NCBI GenBank assembly: GCA_937920585.1
Contig: CAKZSB010000026.1
Location: forward strand, 46,984-110,983
Length of the DNA stretch: 64,000 nt
Direction: 5' to 3'
From: an uncultured Granulosicoccaceae bacterium
Lineage (GTDB): Bacteria > Pseudomonadota > Gammaproteobacteria > Granulosicoccales > Granulosicoccaceae
Made by a program: the position numbers and the translations under genes. Under the pieces are notes generated by a model. It was not told where the DNA came from and searched no databases. It saw only the letters and a list, made by a program, of their open reading frames with translations. Below, piece by piece: positions 9,145 to 19,582 of the stretch; position 1 is the first letter of the stretch, and the number at the start of each line of letters is the position of its first letter.

Positions 9145-10860
9145 ATGCGCACAAGTCAACTCCACCTGAGCACCACTCGCGAAGCGCCTGCGGAAGCAGA
9201 GGTTATCAGCCATCAACTCATGCTGCGCAGCGGCATGATTCGCCGCCTGGCTGCCGGTTTATACACCTGGATGCCGATCGGCCTGCGGGTGTTGAGAAAA
9301 ATCGAGCATATTGTGCGCGAGGAGATGAATGCTGCGGGCGCTGCAGAGTTGCTGATGCCGGCGGTACAACCCGCCGAACTGTGGAAAGAATCGGAGCGCT
9401 GGAGCCAGTTCGGCCCGCAGTTGCTGCGCTTTACCGATCGCCACGATCGCGACTATTGCATGGGCCCGACACACGAAGAAGTCATCACCGACATCGCCCG
9501 GCGAGACCTGCGCAGCTACAAACAACTACCAGTCAATTTCTACCAGATTCAAACCAAATTTCGCGATGAAATTCGCCCGCGTTTCGGCGTGATGCGAAGC
9601 CGCGAGTTCATCATGAAGGATGCCTATTCCTTCCACATATCACAGGAGTCGTTGCAGCAGACGTTCGACGACATGTATCGCGCCTATACCAATACCTTCA
9701 CGCGAATGAATCTGGAATTTCGTGCCGTGCAGGCCGACAGCGGCGCGATCGGCGGATCGGGCTCAATGGAGTTTCACGTACTCGCCGACAGCGGTGAGGA
9801 CGCCATCGCCTACTCACCCGGTGGCGACTATGCGGCTAACATCGAAAAGGCCGAGGCGATCTGCACCGACACTGCCAGCGAGCCGACAGAGGAGCTTCGG
9901 CTGGTCGACACCCCGGACACCAAGACCATTCAGGCGCTGGTCGACAATTTCGATATGGCGATTGAAAAGACCGTCAAGACACTGATCTGCAGAGCCTCCG
10001 AGGAGGCCGATGCCGACTTCATCGCCCTGATGGTGCGAGGCGATCATCAGCTCAATGAAGTGAAAGCCGCCAACCACCCCGGCGTGCTGTCGCCACTGAC
10101 CTTCGCAACCGAAGAAGAGATCCGACAGGTGGCCGGCGCAGGTCCGGGATCACTCGGGCCGATCAACCTGCCAATTCCGGTGGTTATCGATCGAACAGTG
10201 GCCGCCATGAGCGATTTTGGCGCCGGCGCCAATGTCGATGACAAGCACTATTTCGGCATTAACTGGGGGCGAGACCTGGAGATGCCGGAAGTGGCGGACC
10301 TGCGCAATGCACTGGCTGGTGATCCCTCACCGGACGGCAAGGGAGAGCTTGCCATGCTGCGCGGCATCGAGGTGGGCCACATCTTTCAACTGGGCGACAA
10401 ATACAGCCGCGCACTGAACGCCACTGTGCTCGACGAAAACGGCAAAGACAAACTGATGAGCATGGGTTGCTACGGCATTGGCATAACCCGGGTCGCCGCC
10501 GCAGCCATCGAGCAAAATCACGACGCCAACGGAATCATCTGGCCTCTGCCAATTGCCCCGTTTCAGGTCGCGCTGGTGCCCATTAACATGCGCCGCTCCG
10601 ACACTTTGCGCGCCGAGGCTGAAACACTGTACCAACAGCTTCAGGAAGCCGGCGTGGAGGTTCTGTTCGATGATCGGGACAACCGACCGGGTGTGATGTT
10701 TGCGGATATGGAGCTGATCGGCATACCCATGCGGCTCGTGATCAGCGACAAAGGGCTGGCTAAGGGGGTAATCGAATTCAAAGGCAGAACTGACGAGTCA
10801 TCCGAAGATGTAGCTCGGGATGATGTCGTCGATTTCATCAAACGCCGACTTGAGGCCTGA
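9145..10860 (+). CDS. proS: Prolyl-tRNA synthetase
   Basis: Class II aminoacyl-tRNA synthetase charging tRNA-Pro. The bacterial type is evident: [20 protein letters not shown] start, motif 2 region [17 protein letters not shown], the inserted editing domain (about residues 225-400, with [15 protein letters not shown] near its end), motif 3 with GCYGIGITR and a C-terminal anticodon-binding domain. I chose the ATG at 9145, giving 571 residues, the family length. The frame is open back to an ATG at 8983, but those 54 extra residues look random and have no counterpart in ProS. Convergent with the GspE-like gene downstream. Confidence 0.96.
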   Translation: MRTSQLHLSTTREAPAEAEVISHQLMLRSGMIRRLAAGLYTWMPIGLRVLRKIEHIVREEMNAAGAAELLMPAVQPAELWKESERWSQFGPQLLRFTDRHDRDYCMGPTHEEVITDIARRDLRSYKQLPVNFYQIQTKFRDEIRPRFGVMRSREFIMKDAYSFHISQESLQQTFDDMYRAYTNTFTRMNLEFRAVQADSGAIGGSGSMEFHVLADSGEDAIAYSPGGDYAANIEKAEAICTDTASEPTEELRLVDTPDTKTIQALVDNFDMAIEKTVKTLICRASEEADADFIALMVRGDHQLNEVKAANHPGVLSPLTFATEEEIRQVAGAGPGSLGPINLPIPVVIDRTVAAMSDFGAGANVDDKHYFGINWGRDLEMPEVADLRNALAGDPSPDGKGELAMLRGIEVGHIFQLGDKYSRALNATVLDENGKDKLMSMGCYGIGITRVAAAAIEQNHDANGIIWPLPIAPFQVALVPINMRRSDTLRAEAETLYQQLQEAGVEVLFDDRDNRPGVMFADMELIGIPMRLVISDKGLAKGVIEFKGRTDESSEDVARDDVVDFIKRRLEA

Positions 10861-10922
10861 TCAGCAATTTTTTGCGAATTGTCGGATACCCGACACTCTA
10901 CCCGCCACGAACGGATTTCAAA

Positions 10923-10939
10923 CCGGGGCAGCGCCCCGG
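10923..10939. terminator. GC-rich hairpin between proS and the GspE-like gene
   Basis: A perfect 7-bp stem (CCGGGGC/GCCCCGG) with a 3-base loop sits in the 89-base gap between two convergent genes. In the minus direction it follows the ATPase stop and is trailed by TTTG; in the plus direction there is no T-run. It may slow or end transcription from either side, but it is not a classic intrinsic terminator. Confidence 0.35.
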
Positions 10940-10949
10940 CCGGCACCAT

Positions 10950-12881
10950 TCAGGTGAAGTCAGTCACTGGTGGCGCGACGCGCACAATCTCTTTGATGGT
11001 CGACTGACCCGCCGCCACTTTGCGCGCCCCACTGATACGCAGCGGCTCCATCCCGTCGGCGATTGCCTGGCGACGAATATTAGCGATGTCCGCCTCAGGC
11101 AGGATTGTCTGTTTGAGGCCGGGGGTAACCTCCATCAACTCGTAGATTCCGGTTCTGCCGAGGAATCCGGTGTTGCGGCAGCTATTGCATCCGCCAACGC
11201 TGTTAATCGTCTGCGGCCTGTCTATCGACCAGTCACTCACCAGTGCATTCCATTCATCGTCACCGAGCTCAACAGGTTTGGCGCAGTCGGCGCACAGCGT
11301 ACGCACCAGTCGCTGCGCGATCACGCCGATCAACGTTGAGCGCAGCAGATAGTAGGGGATGCCGAGTTCGAGCAGGCGTGTCACTGCCGATGGCGCATCA
11401 TTGGTGTGCAGGGTACTGATCACCAGATGCCCCGTCAGGGCTGCCTGCATGGCCATCTGCGCGGTCTCGTAGTCACGAATCTCACCGATCATGATGATAT
11501 CCGGATCCTGCCGCAACAGGGTCCGCACACCAGTGGCGAAGTCCAGATCGATATTCTGCTGCACCTGCATTTGATTAAACGCCGGCACAATCAATTCAAT
11601 CGGATCCTCAACGGTGCAGAGATTCACCTCGGGTGTCGCCAGCTGCTGCAGACTGGTGTACAGCGTTGTCGTTTTGCCGGAACCCGTAGGCCCGGTGACC
11701 AGAATGATTCCGTTGGGTGAGCCCAGCATCTGTTCCCACATCCCCTGCTCGCGAGGCGTAAAACCAAGCTCTACAGGCTGCTTTAGCAACACGTCGGGGT
11801 CAAACACCCGCATCACCAGCTTTTCACCAAATGCGGTTGGCATCGTCGACAGACGCAACTCGACTTCGCGGCCATTTTCGCTGCGGGTTTTAAGCCTGCC
11901 ATCCTGCGGACGACGTTTCTCGGCGACGTCCATTCGACCCAGAATCTTGATTCGGCTGGTAATCGCTGCCAGCACCGTTGCCGGCACTTCGTGAACCTTG
12001 TGCAATACGCCGTCGATCCTGAATCTCACTACGCTGTGGTCGCGACCAGGCTCCAGATGCAGATCACTGGCGCGCTGTTCAAAGGCATATTGCAAAAGCC
12101 AGTCGACAATGTTGACGACATGCTGATCGTTTGCATCCAGCTTGCCTTTGCGGCCAAGCTCCATCATCTGTTCCAGATTCTGGATATTGCCAGGAGCCTC
12201 GGCACCCTGATCGCGATGGGCGCCTAACACGGATTTGGAGACCGCGTAGAACTCCTGCAAGTAGCGCTCGATATCGTCCGGATTGACCAGCACACGGACG
12301 ATTCGCTTGCCCAGAATCGATGTCAGCTCCGTGTCCCAGTCATCACGAAACGGTTCGGCACTACCGATGATCACCGAACCGGGCGATACTTCAATCGCGA
12401 TAATGCCGAAGCGGCGAGCGTAGGCATATGACATCACCGCCGTCACCGCCTTCACGTTGACATTCAGCGGATCAATTTTCTTGAGCGGCATTTTTATGCG
12501 GTTCGACAACCAGCCCATCAGCACATCGAGTGTCAGCAAGCTTCCCGGTGCCGAGGCATTCTCCCAGCTACAGCCGGCAATAAGCTGCAGAGCACCCTTG
12601 TCTCCATTCGAGACATTGGCGCGCGCCGCAGTGAGGATTTCGCTGTTCTCACGCGTAATCAAACCATCGGCCAGCAGTGCAGCCAGCAGGGCATGCAAAT
12701 TGAGCAGCCCGGTTGCCGCGTCTGCGAACTCCGGGGTCTCGTCGTTGAGTGAAAGCGCTGTGTTGCCGAACATTACAGTCCAAATCCCGCCGGGAACGTA
12801 CCCGATACGAAGTAAGTCGGCAGAAGACCTGTGTTCTTGTTCCATCGCGTGAGGCACAGTCCACTTTTTGCCGCCAGCCAC
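10950..12881 (-). CDS. GspE/PilB-family secretion ATPase (orphan)
   Basis: A cytoplasmic hexameric ATPase of the type that powers type II secretion or type IV pilus extension. The C-terminal half is canonical: Walker A GPTGSGKTT at residues 397-405, Asp-box and Walker B region (LRQDPDIIMIGEIRD), His box (TGHLVISTLHTND), and a zinc site from CADC and CNSC before the GRTGIYELMEV tail. The N-terminal 250 residues are an MshEN-like domain that I recognise only by position. The start is a GTG; an ATG twelve codons later is also possible. No pilin, platform or secretin gene is adjacent, so whether it serves secretion or pili cannot be told here. Confidence 0.88.
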   Translation of the reverse strand: MAGGKKWTVPHAMEQEHRSSADLLRIGYVPGGIWTVMFGNTALSLNDETPEFADAATGLLNLHALLAALLADGLITRENSEILTAARANVSNGDKGALQLIAGCSWENASAPGSLLTLDVLMGWLSNRIKMPLKKIDPLNVNVKAVTAVMSYAYARRFGIIAIEVSPGSVIIGSAEPFRDDWDTELTSILGKRIVRVLVNPDDIERYLQEFYAVSKSVLGAHRDQGAEAPGNIQNLEQMMELGRKGKLDANDQHVVNIVDWLLQYAFEQRASDLHLEPGRDHSVVRFRIDGVLHKVHEVPATVLAAITSRIKILGRMDVAEKRRPQDGRLKTRSENGREVELRLSTMPTAFGEKLVMRVFDPDVLLKQPVELGFTPREQGMWEQMLGSPNGIILVTGPTGSGKTTTLYTSLQQLATPEVNLCTVEDPIELIVPAFNQMQVQQNIDLDFATGVRTLLRQDPDIIMIGEIRDYETAQMAMQAALTGHLVISTLHTNDAPSAVTRLLELGIPYYLLRSTLIGVIAQRLVRTLCADCAKPVELGDDEWNALVSDWSIDRPQTINSVGGCNSCRNTGFLGRTGIYELMEVTPGLKQTILPEADIANIRRQAIADGMEPLRISGARKVAAGQSTIKEIVRVAPPVTDFT

Positions 12882-12944
12882 GCAAAACCGTTAGACTAGT
12901 GCTTGCCTTCGGGAAGGCGTCTCCATCCCTACCGGACAGCCAAA

Positions 12945-13295
12945 TTGGCCACGATCTACCACAATCCTCGATGCTCAAAAAGCCGTGCAGCGCTGCAACT
13001 ACTGCAAGCGCGTGACGGCGACCTCACCGTGATTCACTATCTGGATACGCCGCCGTCGGCCGCCGAGATCCGCAACCTGCTCGAGCAGCTAGAGATGCGT
13101 CCGGAGCAACTCCTCAGACGAGGAGAATCCGTCTACAAATCACTTGATCTAAAGCACAAACTTGACGACGACGCAGCATTGATCGAGGCGATGGCAGCAA
13201 ATCCAATCCTGATTGAACGACCGATTGTCATCGTTGACGACCAGGCCGTAATCGGCAGGCCGACCGAGCGCGTTGTGGAGTTACTGGAATCTTGA
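12945..13295 (+). CDS. ArsC-family reductase (YfgD-like)
   Basis: A thioredoxin-fold protein of the ArsC/Spx family, 116 residues. It has the ArsC active-site segment IYHNPRCSKSRAALQLL with the catalytic Cys at about residue 10 and the downstream NPILIERPIV segment that carries the substrate-binding Arg. The TTG at 12945 gives the normal N-terminus (MATIYHNPRC); an in-frame ATG 14 codons earlier adds an unlikely basic leader. In E. coli the close homologue yfgD lies beside hda, which is also nearby here. Without an arsR/arsB neighbour, a dedicated arsenic role is doubtful. The stop overlaps the next gene's TTG. Confidence 0.85.
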   Translation: MATIYHNPRCSKSRAALQLLQARDGDLTVIHYLDTPPSAAEIRNLLEQLEMRPEQLLRRGESVYKSLDLKHKLDDDAALIEAMAANPILIERPIVIVDDQAVIGRPTERVVELLES

Positions 13296-13891
13296 CATCA
13301 ATCGTGGTGCTCTATTACTCAAGAGGTGGCAATACGCGGCGAATGGCAAACCAGATCGCCCGCGGTATTGAGCAGATTGCAGACTGCGAGGCCATGGTTC
13401 GCACGGTGCCGGAGATTCGCACGGCTGCCGAACAAGATCCACCGGCGGAACCGGATACCGCCCCCTGGCTTTCGAAAGCCGAGCTGCAAAGTGCCGACGG
13501 ATTAATCGTCGGCAGCCCGACCCGGTTTGGAAATATGGCCGCACCACTAAAAGCGTTTTTCGATAACACCAGCGATCTTTGGCTTGCCGGCGATATGGTC
13601 GACAAACCAGCCGCGGTATTCACATCGAGCTCAAGCCAGCACGGTGGCCAGGAGAGCACACTGTTCAGCATGATGCTACCGCTACTGCACCACGGCATGT
13701 TGATGGTCGGCATCCCCTATACCGAGCCCGCGCTATCGCGCACCACCAAGGGTGGCTCACCCTATGGTGCAAGCCATGTTTCCGGCAGCAAGGATTCAGA
13801 TCCGCTGGATCGAGACGAAAAAACCATCTGCAGCGCGCTGGGCAAACGCGTTGCCCGAATTGCCCACCAAATGCGTAACAGCGATGTCTGA
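13292..13891 (+). CDS. wrbA: WrbA-like NAD(P)H:quinone oxidoreductase
   Basis: A flavodoxin-fold quinone reductase that uses FMN and NAD(P)H for two-electron reduction, guarding against redox cycling. The phosphate-binding loop YYSRGGNTRRMA starts at residue 8, followed by VGSPTRFGNMAAPLKAFFD and the TSSSSQHGGQES and GGSPYGASHVSG segments typical of the WrbA family. 199 residues is normal. It starts with a TTG overlapping the ArsC-like stop (TTGA) and ends overlapping the DUF2069 start, so the three genes are tightly coupled. Both upstream and own products are redox proteins. Confidence 0.9.
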   Translation: MTSIVVLYYSRGGNTRRMANQIARGIEQIADCEAMVRTVPEIRTAAEQDPPAEPDTAPWLSKAELQSADGLIVGSPTRFGNMAAPLKAFFDNTSDLWLAGDMVDKPAAVFTSSSSQHGGQESTLFSMMLPLLHHGMLMVGIPYTEPALSRTTKGGSPYGASHVSGSKDSDPLDRDEKTICSALGKRVARIAHQMRNSDV

Positions 13892-14300
13892 CTGGCGAAG
13901 TAATATAACGCTCTGGCGCTGGATGTCGCTGGTCGGGCTGTTCGGCACTATGGCTTTTCTACTCGCCTGGATTATTGTGCTCGCGCCACCTGCCCAGCTG
14001 CCGCGCTCGATCGCGCTGGCCATTGCACTAGTGCCGCTGCTGCTGCCGATGCGCGGCATCCTGCACGGCAAACCCTATACCCATGCCTGGGCAAGCTTTC
14101 TGACGATGCCGTACTTTGCTTTTGGCGTTGACGCTGCAGTTCATCGCAGCAGCGATAACTGGCTGGGGGTTGTGCTCACCGCGCTCAGCTTGCTGATGTT
14201 TGCGGGGTTTATTTTCTACGCCAAATTTGCCGCAAAAGCGGCCAAATCACGCGATCAGCTCAGTCCAGCGCCAGACAGCGACGCAGAAACGGGATCGTGA
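13884..14300 (+). CDS. DUF2069 inner membrane protein
   Basis: A small inner membrane protein of 138 residues with four predicted helices (SLVGLFGTMAFLLAWIIVL, IALAIALVPLLLPMRGIL, a weaker central one around FLTMPYFAFGVDA, and GVVLTALSLLMFAGFIFYA). The motif GILHGKPYTHAW identifies the DUF2069 family, which has no known function and is often encoded next to wrbA and hda. I chose the ATG at 13884, inside the wrbA end, because the longer open frame only adds wrbA-overlapping sequence. Its 3' end overlaps the convergent hda 3' end by about 40 bases. Confidence 0.82.
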   Translation: MSDWRSNITLWRWMSLVGLFGTMAFLLAWIIVLAPPAQLPRSIALAIALVPLLLPMRGILHGKPYTHAWASFLTMPYFAFGVDAAVHRSSDNWLGVVLTALSLLMFAGFIFYAKFAAKAAKSRDQLSPAPDSDAETGS

Positions 14301-14964
14301 TTCTACGCCTGCCCGCTGCCAGCGTTTCACGATCAAAAACCGGAATCAAACCCAGCAATACCCCGACATCGCGACTATACCGCTGCATCAGGTAGCGCGC
14401 GGCTGCCACGTCAAACTGCATACCGCGAACTTCGGCACTCTCGACCAGCGCAACCAGACACGCTTCTTCCTGCAGTCGATGCAACTGCAGCACCGGCCCC
14501 CAACTGAGCCTGGACACCAGATCAGGGAGCTGCCACTGTCCGGCAGAAGGTGATGTTGCCGCCGCCACTACCAACTGGGTACCCGATGCCCGGCTTTCGT
14601 TGATGAGATTGAAAAGCGCCAACTCCCAACTCGCATCGCCGGCCACACAATGGATGTTGTCGATGCAAACGAGATCGAATCCTTCCAGCGCATCGCAAAT
14701 TTGCGTTGCCGCCAGGTCGCCATTCAGCGACACATAGAAGGATCGTCGCCGGGCTGCCAGCGCGGCGCGATGACAGGCACTCAGCAAATGCGTTTTGCCG
14801 CTGTTGCTGCCACCCCATAGATAGATCTGTCTTTCGGCTTCAGTGGCAATACCACGCAGCATCTCCACCGCGAGGTGATTGTCTCCGGCGTGAAAATTTT
14901 CAAACGAAAAATCACTGCCGCTATCCAGTGCCAGCGGCTCCTGCGGATGACCGGGGTTGTTCAA
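14260..14964 (-). CDS. hda: DnaA regulatory inactivator Hda
   Basis: Hda is a DnaA-related AAA+ protein that, with the sliding clamp, triggers ATP hydrolysis by DnaA and so limits replication initiation. Visible: a Walker A-type loop GGSNSGKTHLL at about residues 51-61, Walker B LVCIDNIHCVAG, sensor I region VVAAATSPS, and a C-terminal lid. At 234 residues it matches the family and lacks the DnaA DNA-binding domain. An N-terminal clamp-binding motif probably lies within the first ten or so residues (QEPLAL). The start is a TTG overlapping the DUF2066 stop (TTGA). Confidence 0.92.
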   Translation of the reverse strand: MNNPGHPQEPLALDSGSDFSFENFHAGDNHLAVEMLRGIATEAERQIYLWGGSNSGKTHLLSACHRAALAARRRSFYVSLNGDLAATQICDALEGFDLVCIDNIHCVAGDASWELALFNLINESRASGTQLVVAAATSPSAGQWQLPDLVSRLSWGPVLQLHRLQEEACLVALVESAEVRGMQFDVAAARYLMQRYSRDVGVLLGLIPVFDRETLAAGRRRITIPFLRRCLALD

Positions 14965-16124
14965 CGCGGATTGTATCGGTAACTCAACGCCGCCGATCCG
15001 AAGGTACTTCCCGCCGAATCAACAAAAGGCGTGAATCGTTGATTGGCAGCCAGCTTTTGCTCCAGCACGGCGGGATCCGCGTCGGGAATCCGAAAAACAA
15101 CGGTGTCAGCATGCACTGTTTCCGGCACGGCTGCCGCATCAATGCCCTGCATTAGTTCGAGCACCTGATGATAGTGCGCCAGTGAATTCACGTTGTCTAT
15201 CTGCAGTGCCACGCCATTGGGAACCACCGGGGCGCCGTAGCGCGCGATTGGATCGAGCGCGCCATCGCTGCCGTTTTGGCGGGCATCCGAGATCTCCCCG
15301 ATTACCGTGACCAGTGCCTCGTCGAGATTGCTGGTGGTCAGGCGATAGGTGCTGTCTGCAGCGCCAGGGCGCGAGAATTTCCATTCGGACTGCCATGAAC
15401 CGCTCGCCAGCCGAATCAAAGCGGCTGTTAAACGGCTGTTCACCGCGTAGCGCTGTTGGGCAAGCTCGAGCGCGTTGCGCTGATCGTTAAGCACATCCGC
15501 CGGACTGAGTGCATCGCGATCGGCCGAGTCCATGCGCGGGAACTGCAGCTCGAGATCACTGGCCGCTGCCAGTTGCATTGCGCGGTTCTGAAACTTGACG
15601 CCGGTTTTGCCGCCGATCAGCATCTGTGACCCCTGCTGATCTACTGCGATCAATGCCAGAATACTCTGATCTTCCGGTTCGCCCGGCACCTCGGCCTGCA
15701 CAGGCGCCAGTTTCGCCTGAATCAACTCCGCCAGTTCGGCCGGAAAAGTTACCGTTAACAAGCTGGGGGTGGCGTCTGGTTCTCGAGACTTGGCCGTAGC
15801 CAGCCCGCCGGCCAGGGCAGCGGGATCGGGCCGACGGTAGCGAAAGCTCTGCACGTAGTCGCCGGCCGAGCGCAACACAGCGCGTCGCTCACTTTCAGGA
15901 ACTGTATCGATCGGCAATACATTGCGAACCAGCGAATCGAGTGACAGACGATAGGCCAGGCTACGCTCGGCCCGCCCCTGGTCGGCGACCAGCACATTGA
16001 CCTTGAGTGACTCCTGAGCAATCGCAACTGAAGCGAACAACCCCTGCAGCACGACAAGCCAGAAGAACAGCGTGGTTCTCACGGGGTTATTCAAAATCCT
16101 GCGTGTCAAAGCCATCAGCGACAT
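14961..16124 (-). CDS. DUF2066 domain-containing exported protein
   Basis: An exported protein of unknown function, 387 residues from the ATG at 16124. The N-terminus is a signal peptide with a hydrophobic core ([19 protein letters not shown], cleavage likely after the AQ or earlier VAIA). The body contains [20 protein letters not shown] and the DUF2066 pattern of roughly 200 residues. The family is typically encoded between hda and purM in gammaproteobacteria, as here. A longer open frame runs to 16247, but it would overlap the purM start and bury the signal peptide, so I reject it. Confidence 0.85.
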   Translation of the reverse strand: MSLMALTRRILNNPVRTTLFFWLVVLQGLFASVAIAQESLKVNVLVADQGRAERSLAYRLSLDSLVRNVLPIDTVPESERRAVLRSAGDYVQSFRYRRPDPAALAGGLATAKSREPDATPSLLTVTFPAELAELIQAKLAPVQAEVPGEPEDQSILALIAVDQQGSQMLIGGKTGVKFQNRAMQLAAASDLELQFPRMDSADRDALSPADVLNDQRNALELAQQRYAVNSRLTAALIRLASGSWQSEWKFSRPGAADSTYRLTTSNLDEALVTVIGEISDARQNGSDGALDPIARYGAPVVPNGVALQIDNVNSLAHYHQVLELMQGIDAAAVPETVHADTVVFRIPDADPAVLEQKLAANQRFTPFVDSAGSTFGSAALSYRYNPR

Positions 16125-16230
16125 CACTCTTTCAACAACCTGCCATTGTACCGCACATTCGGGTCTGCAATATCGCCGCCGAGATGGCGCTAGTGTAAAC
16201 TCAACTCCCCGCTCACGAACAAAACGCTGC

Positions 16231-17277
16231 ATGACTTCCGCCAGCAAAGAAACCTTGGATTACCGCAGTGCCGGAGTCGATATCGATGCCGGCGAACGAC
16301 TGGTCAATGAGATAAAACCGGATATCGCCCGCACCCACCGCCCCGGGGTGCTGGGTGGAATTGGCGGTTTTGGCGGGCTGTTCGAGCTGCCTTCCGGCTA
16401 CACACAACCCGTGCTGGTGTCAGGCACCGATGGTGTCGGCACGAAACTGATGCTAGCCGAGCAAATGGGCGATCACAGCACTATCGGCATTGACCTCGTC
16501 GCCATGTGTGTCAACGACATCCTCGTCTGCGGCGCGGAGCCGCTGTTCTTCCTCGACTACTACGCCACAGGCAAGCTGTCGGTGGCAAAATCAACTGCCA
16601 TCATTGCCGGAATAGCAGACGGTTGCGTACAGGCCGGCACCGCCCTTATCGGCGGCGAAACAGCGGAAATGCCGGGACTTTACAGCGAGGATGAATACGA
16701 TCTGGCGGGCTTTGCCGTTGGTGTCGTTGAAAAAGAGGCCATACTGGATCATACCGCGGTCGCAGCAGGAGACCAGATCATCGGCATCGCCTCGTCCGGG
16801 CTTCATTCAAACGGCTACTCGCTGGTGCGCAAGGTGCTGGAAGTAAGTAACGCGCAACTGGATCAGCCCATGGGCAGCAAGACGCTTGGCCAGCTGCTAC
16901 TGGAACCCACACGCATTTATGCTAAACCACTTATGAGCCTGCTCGGCAGCGTAAAGGTAAAGTCCCTCGCCCATATAACCGGCGGCGGCCTGAGCGAAAA
17001 CCTGCCACGAGCGATGCCCGCTGGCAGCTGTGCGGTGCTTGATTCAACAAGCTGGACGCCGGGTGAGCTTTTCTCCTGGCTACAGGACACCGGCAACATC
17101 ACCACCGCAGAAATGCATCGCACCTTCAATTGCGGCATCGGCATGACAGTCATTGTCAGCCCGGCTGATGTCACACAAACCAGACAGCTGCTTGAGGATC
17201 TGGGCGAGACCACCTTTCACATCGGTGAAATCATCGCCAGCGATAACAACGAGGCCCGGGTAACCTGGAGTGGCTGA
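16231..17277 (+). CDS. purM: Phosphoribosylformylglycinamidine cyclo-ligase (AIR synthetase)
   Basis: The fifth step of purine synthesis, closing the imidazole ring of AIR with ATP. The family opening [17 protein letters not shown], the ATP-binding glycine run [24 protein letters not shown] and [11 protein letters not shown] are present. The ATG at 16231 gives 348 residues, matching PurM; the open frame further upstream (to 16072) is antisense to the DUF2066 5' region. The 106 bases between the divergent starts must contain both promoters. The 3' end overlaps purN by 8 bases. Confidence 0.96.
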   Translation: MTSASKETLDYRSAGVDIDAGERLVNEIKPDIARTHRPGVLGGIGGFGGLFELPSGYTQPVLVSGTDGVGTKLMLAEQMGDHSTIGIDLVAMCVNDILVCGAEPLFFLDYYATGKLSVAKSTAIIAGIADGCVQAGTALIGGETAEMPGLYSEDEYDLAGFAVGVVEKEAILDHTAVAAGDQIIGIASSGLHSNGYSLVRKVLEVSNAQLDQPMGSKTLGQLLLEPTRIYAKPLMSLLGSVKVKSLAHITGGGLSENLPRAMPAGSCAVLDSTSWTPGELFSWLQDTGNITTAEMHRTFNCGIGMTVIVSPADVTQTRQLLEDLGETTFHIGEIIASDNNEARVTWSG

Positions 17278-17914
17278 GCAGCGCAGTGGACTGGCGGTTC
17301 TCATTTCCGGACGCGGCAGCAACCTGATCGCCTTGCACAAGGCCTGTCGTGCGGGTGAGATCGACTCAACCATAACGCAGGTCATTTGCAACAATCCGAA
17401 CGCGCCCGGACTGGCTTACTGCCGCGAGCACTCGATACCGGCGCAAATCATTGACCATCGGGATTTCCCGGATCGGCTGAGCTTCGACCGAACGCTAATG
17501 AAAGCTCTGGACGCAGCCGATGTTCAATTGATCCTGCTGGCTGGCTTCATGCGGCTGTTTAGCGCTGAACTGACTCGCCACTTCGAATCGCGAATGCTGA
17601 ACATTCACCCATCACTGTTGCCGCGATATCGGGGCCTGAATACACACCAACGCGTTCTTGATGATGGCACTCGCTGGCATGGTTGCAGCGTTCATTATGT
17701 GACAGCCGATCTGGACAGCGGGCCGATAGTTGCACGTTCAGCCATTCGGGTCAGTGAAAACCAATCGAGCGACGAACTCGCAGCCGCACTTCTCGAACGA
17801 GAACACCGCCTGTACCCGTTTGCTGTTCGTGAGTGTATTAACGGAAATATTCAACTGCGCGAGGGTCAGGTACTGTACCGAAATAAGCCTTTGCCCTACC
17901 CGCTGCTGGTTTAG
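17270..17914 (+). CDS. purN: Phosphoribosylglycinamide formyltransferase
   Basis: Transfers a formyl group from 10-formyl-THF to GAR in purine synthesis. Visible: [11 protein letters not shown] (phosphate loop) at about residue 12, catalytic [17 protein letters not shown], and DLDSGPIV with the catalytic Asp. 214 residues is standard. The start is a GTG at 17270 inside the end of purM, so the pair is translationally coupled, a common purMN arrangement. An open gap of 74 bases separates it from the DUF3108 gene. Confidence 0.95.
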   Translation: MAEQRSGLAVLISGRGSNLIALHKACRAGEIDSTITQVICNNPNAPGLAYCREHSIPAQIIDHRDFPDRLSFDRTLMKALDAADVQLILLAGFMRLFSAELTRHFESRMLNIHPSLLPRYRGLNTHQRVLDDGTRWHGCSVHYVTADLDSGPIVARSAIRVSENQSSDELAAALLEREHRLYPFAVRECINGNIQLREGQVLYRNKPLPYPLLV

Positions 17915-17988
17915 TTCAGTCCAACGCGAACGACCAATCGGCTATCCAGTCTTACCACTATGGCGCTTTTCGGCACATTGCGACTTCA

Positions 17989-18729
17989 ATGATTATCATC
18001 AACCGTGTTGCAATCGCAATTTTGTTCTTTCTGCTCGTGCCCGGCCAGGCTCTGCTGGCCGAACCGCTAAAACAATTCGACATCACTTTTAAGGCCGAGA
18101 CTGACTACCTGACCGTGGGCTCGGCCCGGCTGTCGCTGGTGCCTGTCAACGACTCGGTTTTCAAACTGGAGCTGAAAACCGAACCTGCGGCGTACCTAAA
18201 ATTCAGCGGTAAAGGCATTGTTGCCGAAACTGCACACCTGGGTTCACTGCAGGCCCCGTTCGCCGCGTTCCGCTACGAGTATTTTCTGCACGGCAGCAAA
18301 AAGAAAAGTTATACGGCGCAAATCGATCACCAGCGCAATATCGTCCGTGTCGATCAACACAACAAAATTCACGAACTGGGGTATGAAGGCTCGATCCACG
18401 ATCGGCTGTCCGCCACTCTGGAAATGATCGATCAACTCACACGTCAACCAGATATCGCGAACATCGAGCTTAACGTGCTCGATGGCGGCAAGTTGCGAAC
18501 GATGCGTTATATCAATGAGGGCAAGGCCACCATCAAAGTGCCGTTGGGGACGTTCTCTGCCATTCAGCTGAAACGTCAACGGGCGGGCAGCAATCGCGTC
18601 ACCACCACCTGGTTTGCAGAACTCCAAAAAGATGATCGATCACAACTTATGCCCATCAAGATAGAGCAATACAAGAAGGGCAAGCTGTCGCTGCGGTTGG
18701 TGGCGTCAAAATTGTCTGTGCTTGAATAG
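17989..18729 (+). CDS. DUF3108 domain-containing exported protein
   Basis: An exported, probably periplasmic protein of 246 residues. It has a signal peptide (VAIAILFFLLVPGQALLAEP, cleavage likely after LLA) and a beta-rich body with FDITFKAETDYLTVGSARLSL at its start and QLKRQRAGSNRVTTTWFAEL toward the C-terminus, the pattern of DUF3108. The family has no proven role; it is commonly found directly after purN in gammaproteobacteria, which fits here. The start ATG is followed by two further isoleucines (MIIINRVAIA). Confidence 0.85.
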   Translation: MIIINRVAIAILFFLLVPGQALLAEPLKQFDITFKAETDYLTVGSARLSLVPVNDSVFKLELKTEPAAYLKFSGKGIVAETAHLGSLQAPFAAFRYEYFLHGSKKKSYTAQIDHQRNIVRVDQHNKIHELGYEGSIHDRLSATLEMIDQLTRQPDIANIELNVLDGGKLRTMRYINEGKATIKVPLGTFSAIQLKRQRAGSNRVTTTWFAELQKDDRSQLMPIKIEQYKKGKLSLRLVASKLSVLE

Positions 18730-18788
18730 ACAAGCAAGATACATCATATTGAGCTTAACCGGGGGCCCGGACCTCGTTCGGCCACCAC

Positions 18789-19499
18789 ATGGCACCTTTG
18801 AACACCGATGTGCGCGTTATTGAAATGACAAACTTGAGATCAGCTGTCGCAATAGCCGCCGCAGCCTCGGTCGTACTGGTCGGCTTGTATGTGTGGTGGT
18901 TTAAGCCGCCATGGCCGATCAGCGCCGCTTACACCGTTTTTGCCCTTTTGGCCATGCTGGCAGTGCCGCTGGCTTACCGTTGGTTTGGCTACCACGACCA
19001 CGACGCCATCGTCGACCTGCATGCTCGTGAAGAGCAAGAGCACCGTGAAATGCTTGCACGGCTCGATCGCCTGGAGAGTGATCTTGAATCACTAGGCAAT
19101 CAAACCGGCACCACTCAGGCACGCTCACTTATGCATTTACTGAATGATTTTCACGAAGTCATCGCCAACCGTTTTGCCGGCAAGCAACTCAGTGCATCAA
19201 GCTATCTGGGTGCCGCCAGACGCGTGCAGAATCAGGTGATCCAGAACCTGTCCGATATGGTTGGCGTTGGCCACAGCCTGGCGAGCCTGCAGCGCCAGCC
19301 TTCCGCTGACGACAGCGCAGCGCAGGCACAACAACTGAGAATCTCCGGGTTGGTGGAAGATAACGAAAAGCTTTTCAAGGCACTCATCGATACTTCGGTC
19401 GAAGTGGCCAATATTCAGCAGATTGGCGAATTCGAACGAACCGAAACACTGGCAAGGCTCAAAGATCTTTCAATCATAGCGCGGCAACAGGGAACATGA
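18789..19499 (+). CDS. Membrane-anchored helical protein of the VWA cluster
   Basis: I do not recognise a named family. The 236-residue product has two N-terminal membrane helices (VAIAAAASVVLVGLYVWWF and AAYTVFALLAMLAVPLAYRWF) followed by a charged, helix-rich cytoplasmic region with a probable coiled coil (HAREEQEHREMLARLDRLES). A second start, ATG at 18825, would give 224 residues and leave both helices intact; neither has a clear ribosome site. The layout (membrane hairpin plus helical tail) is similar to XpaC-type proteins such as the one at 46907-47773, but I see no sequence-level proof. Its TGA overlaps an in-frame ATG of the next gene (ATGA), indicating coupling. Confidence 0.7.
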   Translation: MAPLNTDVRVIEMTNLRSAVAIAAAASVVLVGLYVWWFKPPWPISAAYTVFALLAMLAVPLAYRWFGYHDHDAIVDLHAREEQEHREMLARLDRLESDLESLGNQTGTTQARSLMHLLNDFHEVIANRFAGKQLSASSYLGAARRVQNQVIQNLSDMVGVGHSLASLQRQPSADDSAAQAQQLRISGLVEDNEKLFKALIDTSVEVANIQQIGEFERTETLARLKDLSIIARQQGT

Positions 19500-19582
19500 A
19501 GCGTCTCGCTTTTTCTCCATGCAACACTATGCATCAAGCCACAGGTCAATACGCCTCAATCACACAAATTTACCGGCATATC

